DNA of 64,000 nt from Gigaspora rosea. Taxonomy: Eukaryota; Glomeromycota; Glomeromycetes; Diversisporales; Gigasporaceae. Shown here in pieces: positions 58,908 through 64,000 of the stretch. The DNA lies in contig QKWP01000217.1 in the NCBI GenBank assembly GCA_003550325.1, forward strand, positions 30,650-94,649, written 5' to 3'. The position numbers and the translations under genes were made by a program. Numbering within the stretch: position 1 is the first letter of the stretch; each line of letters begins with the position of its first letter. The notes below the pieces were generated by a model, which saw only the letters and a list, made by a program, of their open reading frames with translations, was not told the DNA's origin and did no database searches.

Positions 58908-59095
58908 GACGCATCTAATGTGATTATATTATTCAAATTGGCCTGATGGAAGCTAAGTTATCACTAAAAAATGATTGACTGACTATATAAAATTTCTATA
59001 TAGTCAGCCAATCGTTTTTTAGTGATATCTCAGTCTCAACTAAGCCAATTTGAATGATATAATATCATTGGATGCGTTTTAATGAGCTCTACAAC
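58891..59095. repeat. Foldback palindrome, about 205 bp
   Basis: GTTGTAGAGCTCA (58891-58903) pairs with TGAGCTCTACAAC (59083-59095), and the arms match through to CTATATAAAATTTCTATATAG at the centre. Confidence 0.9.
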
Positions 59096-59434
59096 TTTGG
59101 TTATTAACTTAATAAAAAAAAAATAATTTTATTGTACGATGCCCAGATTCAAGCATATAATAAAAATTTATATTGTACTTATCTTAAAATTTACTATTGT
59201 CCCAATATAGTAATACTGCTAAACTTATCTGGATCATCAATTAATAGGTTACATAATAGTGAAGATATTTAGCAATCTGGTTATATATTGCACTATAAGC
59301 ACATAAAATTGAAGCATAAAATGGAGCTTAAGCCATTAATTATACTAAAATTAATAGATATATTTAGATAAAGTGCGATAAAACATTTAACATATTATTG
59401 TACTTTTACTGTATTTAGTTTGATTTTAATTTAT

Positions 59435-59646
59435 TGTCGCAGCTGATGCTGAAAACGGCTGATGCTGAAATTTTGACCTACTTTGATATGAAATTTTAAA
59501 ATTTTTTTGTGCCGATTTTTTTGTTTTTGTCTTATAGGGTTAGGGTGAGGTTTGGGAATAGATTTGATATTTAAAGAGTATTCGTAAATTTTAGCAGGGC
59601 TTATAGTTTCAAATTGAGATTCCAAATTTCAGCATCAGCTGCGACA
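59435..59646. mobile_element. MITE with 20-bp terminal inverted repeats
   Basis: TGTCGCAGCTGATGCTGAAA at 59435 is perfectly complementary to the other end (59627-59646). The core CTGATGCTGAAA is repeated at 59460. The open frame inside is incidental. Confidence 0.8.
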
Positions 59647-60415
59647 TTTATTTTTATGTATATGTCGTTGGCTTGTGTCAAACATGTGATTTAAAAATAA
59701 CACATAGACGGACAAATAAAACAAGAATACAATAATTGCATTAAGAGTAGGGTGTACATAGATCATTATTCATATGATCTACATGGTAGATTGAATTTTT
59801 ATATAGTAAATAAAAATATGCTTCTAATAAAACTTTTTATTATCTGAGTCAATTTTTACCATATTTATATAATATATAGTTAAAAGTAGCTTGTTTATAA
59901 TAGTGATGTTGTAAGAAATGCATCTTTTTAAAAAAAATAAACTTCATATAGAATTAAATTTTCTGAGGTCACTATATGTTTTTCCTGGGTTACACAAAAA
60001 TTTGATAATCCTCATTGGTCGAATCATATGATGTTTATATATAAATCATATGATATGGTTATACAAAGTTGATCTACAATCTATTTTATATGAAAATGGA
60101 AATATTGACACCCTACCCTTAAAGAATTTCAACGTAAAGCTGAAAACTATAGAGATATAATTGAATGATTTCTTTTAATAAATTAGATAATATTCAAAAA
60201 ATTAACAATAGATTTTTAGTAATCTGGTTAAATGATGTATGAAGTGTAAGTGTAAATTAATATACATTAGTGTAATACTTGTCCAAATTAAAAATTTAAT
60301 TAATGTATTTAAATCAGATCAATTTTTTAATATTTTATTGTTTATTATATTTATCTAATAGGCTCATATAATCCAATTGCACTTTAAACTTATAATAATA
60401 ATTATTCTGTGTCTC

Positions 60416-60800
60416 CAGGTCTGACTATGCAAGTTGTAAAAACTATTTCAGCTCAAATAGTATTTCAGCACTGATTTTTAATATAAGATAGCTGAAATAT
60501 TTTAGAGCTTCCACATCAAAATTCAATGTCAAAATGTATTTGTCAAAACTAAAAGTATCTATAACATGTATAAGTTTAACACAATTTTAAAGTTTACTAT
60601 AAATTCATCTTCTCCCACTTCTGGTTTGTGCAACTGAGTTGTGCAGCTACTTATTTAACAATCATATACATATATACTGTATATATAAATATAATAACTA
60701 CACAATTGACTATATAATGCCAATAGTGAGATGATTCGTAACACCAATAAGAAAATAATAATCAGTAATTTATATCATCAAAAAAACCACATGCAATAAA
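60416..60800. repeat. Dispersed repeat, copy 2 (partner at 24300-24770)
   Basis: It shares long blocks with copy 1. Where copy 1 has CG this copy often has TG or CA, for example TTGTGCAACTGAGTTGTGCA against TTGCGCAATTGCGTTGCGCA. Confidence 0.75.
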
Positions 60801-61024
60801 TATATATTTATTGGATGCACACTAGCCAAATAAGGCTGTATTAAATTTATTAAAAATGCTTTATTAATTTTAGCAGTATATATCAGTTCTATCAATATAT
60901 AATTAAAATATGACAGAATAAAACCTGAGTTTTTTAGAGTAAAACCTGAGTTTTTTAAATTACATTATTGATGCAGATTACTATCAAAAAATCCTAAAAT
61001 AGTAACTAACCCTAACTAACGAGT

Positions 61025-62570
61025 GGCAATCATTTCACTAACAATCACTTCACAGACATCCCATTTCACTGACAAACTATTTACTAACAAGTTCATTTTA
61101 TTGACAGTTCATTTTACTGAAGCTCAATTTATTAACAAAGTAATTCTGGCCATTGTCATTAGTCAAAGTAGGGTCAGGGTAAAATTAGAGTTAAAGTTAG
61201 CATAAATGACTTCTTTTTAATTGGCTATCATGTCAGCTAATCTTTATCAATATGATTGGTTGATTAAATATTGATAAATTAGTACTTTCAATATATTCAT
61301 ATTTGCAGATTGGCATAATTGATTTGCTCCTAAGTGACATTGTAAAAATAACAAATGAAGTACATGTTACAACTAACAAAAGGGCTTCTTTGATATCTAG
61401 ACATGTTAAAAAACCAAAAAATTCAATAAAAGAGCTACGCTAAGCTATAGAAAGAAGTACTTTTACTGTTTGTTGAAATACTTAGGTGTTTTAGAATATG
61501 TTGGGCATTGTAAGATGGTTGGTAACTATCAAGGATAAATTTGGATGCTAATTTTCAAAAAAAAGACCTTTTTAATCTACTTTTGGCTTATAATTAAATA
61601 CATGAATTTATAATGTTCTACGTACTTAATTATAAATACAAAGGGCTGTTTTTGTAAAATTCACTCTATAATAAATTTTTGTGCAAAATTTTTTTGATAA
61701 TACTCAATCATGATTGGTTGAATTACCCAATTATGCCAATTGGAATATGAAAAATTTTTGGAATTCAATTTATGTTATTAAAAGCATATTTAATAGCTCT
61801 TATCATTATGGTTAAAAATTATAATATGCAATATAACATAGTGATTATTAAAAAATTAAATATAGCAACATTATCCAACGTGATAATCTTTAATATTAAT
61901 AATGTATTTTACTCCTTTTCAATATGATGCAATTTTTTCAACATGAATACAAATATTATCTATTCTATAGATTCTATTACAGTTAATATAACCTGTGCCT
62001 ATTTTTTATATTATACAGTACGTATTTTCATACATTTGTATCCACAAATTATAACTAACAAACCCAATGCTTCTAATTGTATACGTCTTTTATAACTAAT
62101 ATAAACAACCTAAATGTTTATAAATAAGAGTTTTATAAGTATAGATAATAAAAAAAATGCAAATATTATATTCACTATTTAGTAGTTATATAACTGAATA
62201 TTCACCTGTAGTACATTTGTATATACATTTTTATATTCATACTTGTGTTTTATGAAAGTCAACAGATGTTAAATGCGTTAAATGAGTTTTGACAAAATAT
62301 CTACATTATGGCCACAGAACATCTAAGCAAACTTTCGTAGAAATTGGACAATTTTTTGATGAGATATCAAATAATATACCCCTATTCCTTAATTTTTTTA
62401 TATGTAAAAATCTTGTGTAACTATAATGCATAAATCGAATATTGTCGTGCTGTTAAAGTTAGTATACTTAATAAAAAAAACTTGTTGGTGAAATGAGCTT
62501 TAGTGAAATGTACTGTCAGTAAAATGAGCTTGTTAGTAAATAATTTGTCAGTAAAATGGAGTAATTGCCA
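61025..62570. repeat. Inverted repeat pair with internal short repeats, 1.5 kb apart
   Basis: Near 61025-61138 the words TTCACTAACAA, TTTACTAACAAG, TCATTTTACTGA and GACAGTTCA recur. The reverse complement of this block is at 62487-62567. The sequence between holds no gene. Likely ends of one TIR element. Confidence 0.7.
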
Positions 62571-62679
62571 AAGAAATAATACGGACTCCTAACTAATTCT
62601 AACCAACCCTAACTAACATCAATAACGTAACTTAAGCCAACTCAGGTTTCACTCTGCCATATTAAAATTAGTGATGCGA

Positions 62680-63142
62680 AGTATCAGCTAGTGGTTTTCT
62701 ACTTGTATAAAGCAGGCCAGCAATTAATTAAAGGTTTTTTTTTAGTAGAAGAATTTGTATATTTAGCATTAGCTGGTAGTTTCTACCTATATAAAGCAAG
62801 CTAGCTGTAGTTACAAACAATTTGCATTTACTGCAAAAATAGCTGTATTCACTAGCTGGGTAGGATTGGGTGCAAAGCCTGGAATGTGTTCTCTGAATGC
62901 ATTTGCTCTCAATTCTGCCTTTTTTTATTTTATACTTACTACAATGTAATTTTATTTTCTTGTGAACTTGTTTTGTAGTTTTTATATAGTAAAATTATTA
63001 AAAATTCTTTATACTCAGTTGAAAAAAATGCAAATAAAAATAATAAATTGCATGTAATTGTAAAAAATAATTATTTCTTGTTTTTGAACTTGTTTTGCAG
63101 TTTTAATTTTGTAAAATTATTAAATTCTTTATATTTACATAC
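62680..63142. repeat. Two degenerate direct repeats
   Basis: TATCAGCTAGTGGTTTTCTA and TTAGCTGGTAGTTTCTACCT (62684, 62768) share a following TATAAAGCA. GAACTTGTTTTGTAGTTTTT and GAACTTGTTTTGCAGTTTTA (about 62963, 63087) share a following GTAAAATTATTAAA. Confidence 0.65.
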
Positions 63143-63420
63143 TAAACTAATGTGAATTAAATAAATTATCACAATGGTAAAGTTAAGTCTTCAATCTGGA
63201 TATAAATATATTCAGATTAATATTTTGTTAAAAATTTATAGTAAAACATAGTAATTATACATAGGGAAAATAAATTTGTCACACCCTAACATGTCGCACC
63301 CACTGCTTCAACCAATCAAATAGCACGATTTTATAGACAAAAAATTTTATTTTTTAAAAATTTAAAACTTTACTTAATAAAGTATAAAATATATATAAAA
63401 TAGCACATTATAACTTATAA

Positions 63421-63598
63421 CTTAAAATTTTATTCTGAACAACTTTTTCTAAGTCATAAGGATAGGTTGTCTTAGTAAAAAAAAATGTTTTATAGAAAAA
63501 TCAAAAATTTCCAAGTTAGCACATATAAAACTTTTTTTTACTAAAACAATCTACCTTTTTAACTTAGAAAAAGTTGTTTAGTGTAAAATTCTATATGT
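63421..63598. repeat. Foldback palindrome, about 178 bp
   Basis: ACAACTTTTTCTAAGT and AAAAAAAATGTTTTAT on the left are mirrored by AAAACTTTTTTTTACTAAAA and ACTTAGAAAAAGTTGT on the right. Confidence 0.75.
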
Positions 63599-63763
63599 AA
63601 TCAGTGTTTAAAATTCAAATTAAAATTATGTTTTCAAATGAACTAAAATTAGAATATTAATATTCTCAAAAAATTTTTAATGTTCTTATTATATAGAATT
63701 TTATTTTTTAAATATGCATATATTTTTATTGTATAAACCTATCTTGGACTTTAAGTAGGGTTC

Positions 63764-63950
63764 CGAAGTTCAGTTCAGTTCAATAGAGGTTCAGGTTCAG
63801 GTTCAATGAACCTGAACCTGAACCTGAACCTGCTCTAAAAGTTCAATACTGAACTGAACCTGAACTTAAAATTATTGAACATGAACCTGAACCTGAACTT
63901 AAAAAAAGTTCAGTTCAGGTTCAGGTCAAGGTTCATGAACATGTTCAGGT
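63764..63950. repeat. Hexamer arrays GGTTCA and its complement in alternating orientation
   Basis: Runs of AGGTTC and TGAACC/GAACCT units alternate strand several times, so the region can fold on itself. No gene follows to the window end. Confidence 0.9.
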
Positions 63951-64000
63951 TCATAATATATGCACATGTTTGCCTAAATCACTAAGTTAGGATCAATTAG

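Overview
This is an AT-rich, repeat-dense piece of a eukaryotic nuclear genome. The gene content points to an arbuscular mycorrhizal fungus of the Rhizophagus/Glomeromycotina type. That is inferred from a degenerate TKL-like kinase cluster, an F-box/leucine-rich-repeat gene, a WD40-like/TRP-like channel gene with six short introns, relics of DIRS-like, LINE and Ty3-like elements, and short spliceosomal introns throughout. No rRNA, standard tRNA, CRISPR or prokaryotic operon structure was seen.

Layout. 0.3-2.5 kb: a repeat-rich charged-protein gene whose 3' part is duplicated around a single N. 2.6-6.6 kb (minus): a decayed DIRS-like retrotransposon (gag, RT, RNase H, tyrosine recombinase). 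6.9-7.3 kb: a large palindrome. 7.34-8.01 and 10.6-12.66 kb (minus): an array of about 33 regularly spaced splice-site pairs enclosing micro-exons of mostly 3 nt, split by a 2.6 kb hAT-type element. 12.67-16.06 kb (minus): three degenerate protein-kinase domains joined head to tail. 17.8-24.2 kb: a pogo-like terminal-repeat element that hosts a full-length LINE (18.10-23.51 kb, 12-bp target duplication). 25.7-26.8 kb (minus): an F-box/LRR gene with one in-frame stop. 27-51 kb: almost no genes, but many foldback palindromes, hAT-type non-autonomous elements with 8-bp target duplications, a probable SINE, and Pif1-helicase and Ty3-gag relics. 51.67-55.58 kb (plus): the one apparently intact multi-exon gene, about 1047 aa, an ion-channel-like protein; one intron carries a hAT MITE. 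55.6-64 kb: repeats only.

The most interesting item is the micro-exon array. Read on the minus strand, each 65-105 bp unit ends in YAG, then a very short exon, then GTRAGT. In 29 of 31 units the exon length is a multiple of 3 (24 are exactly 3 nt). Joining the micro-exons gives one frame that is open except for two TGA codons in a single 15-nt exon, and it yields protein-like sequence. If spliced, this would be a gene in which most exons are one codon long. All coordinates and splice sites were read by eye; nothing was aligned or searched.
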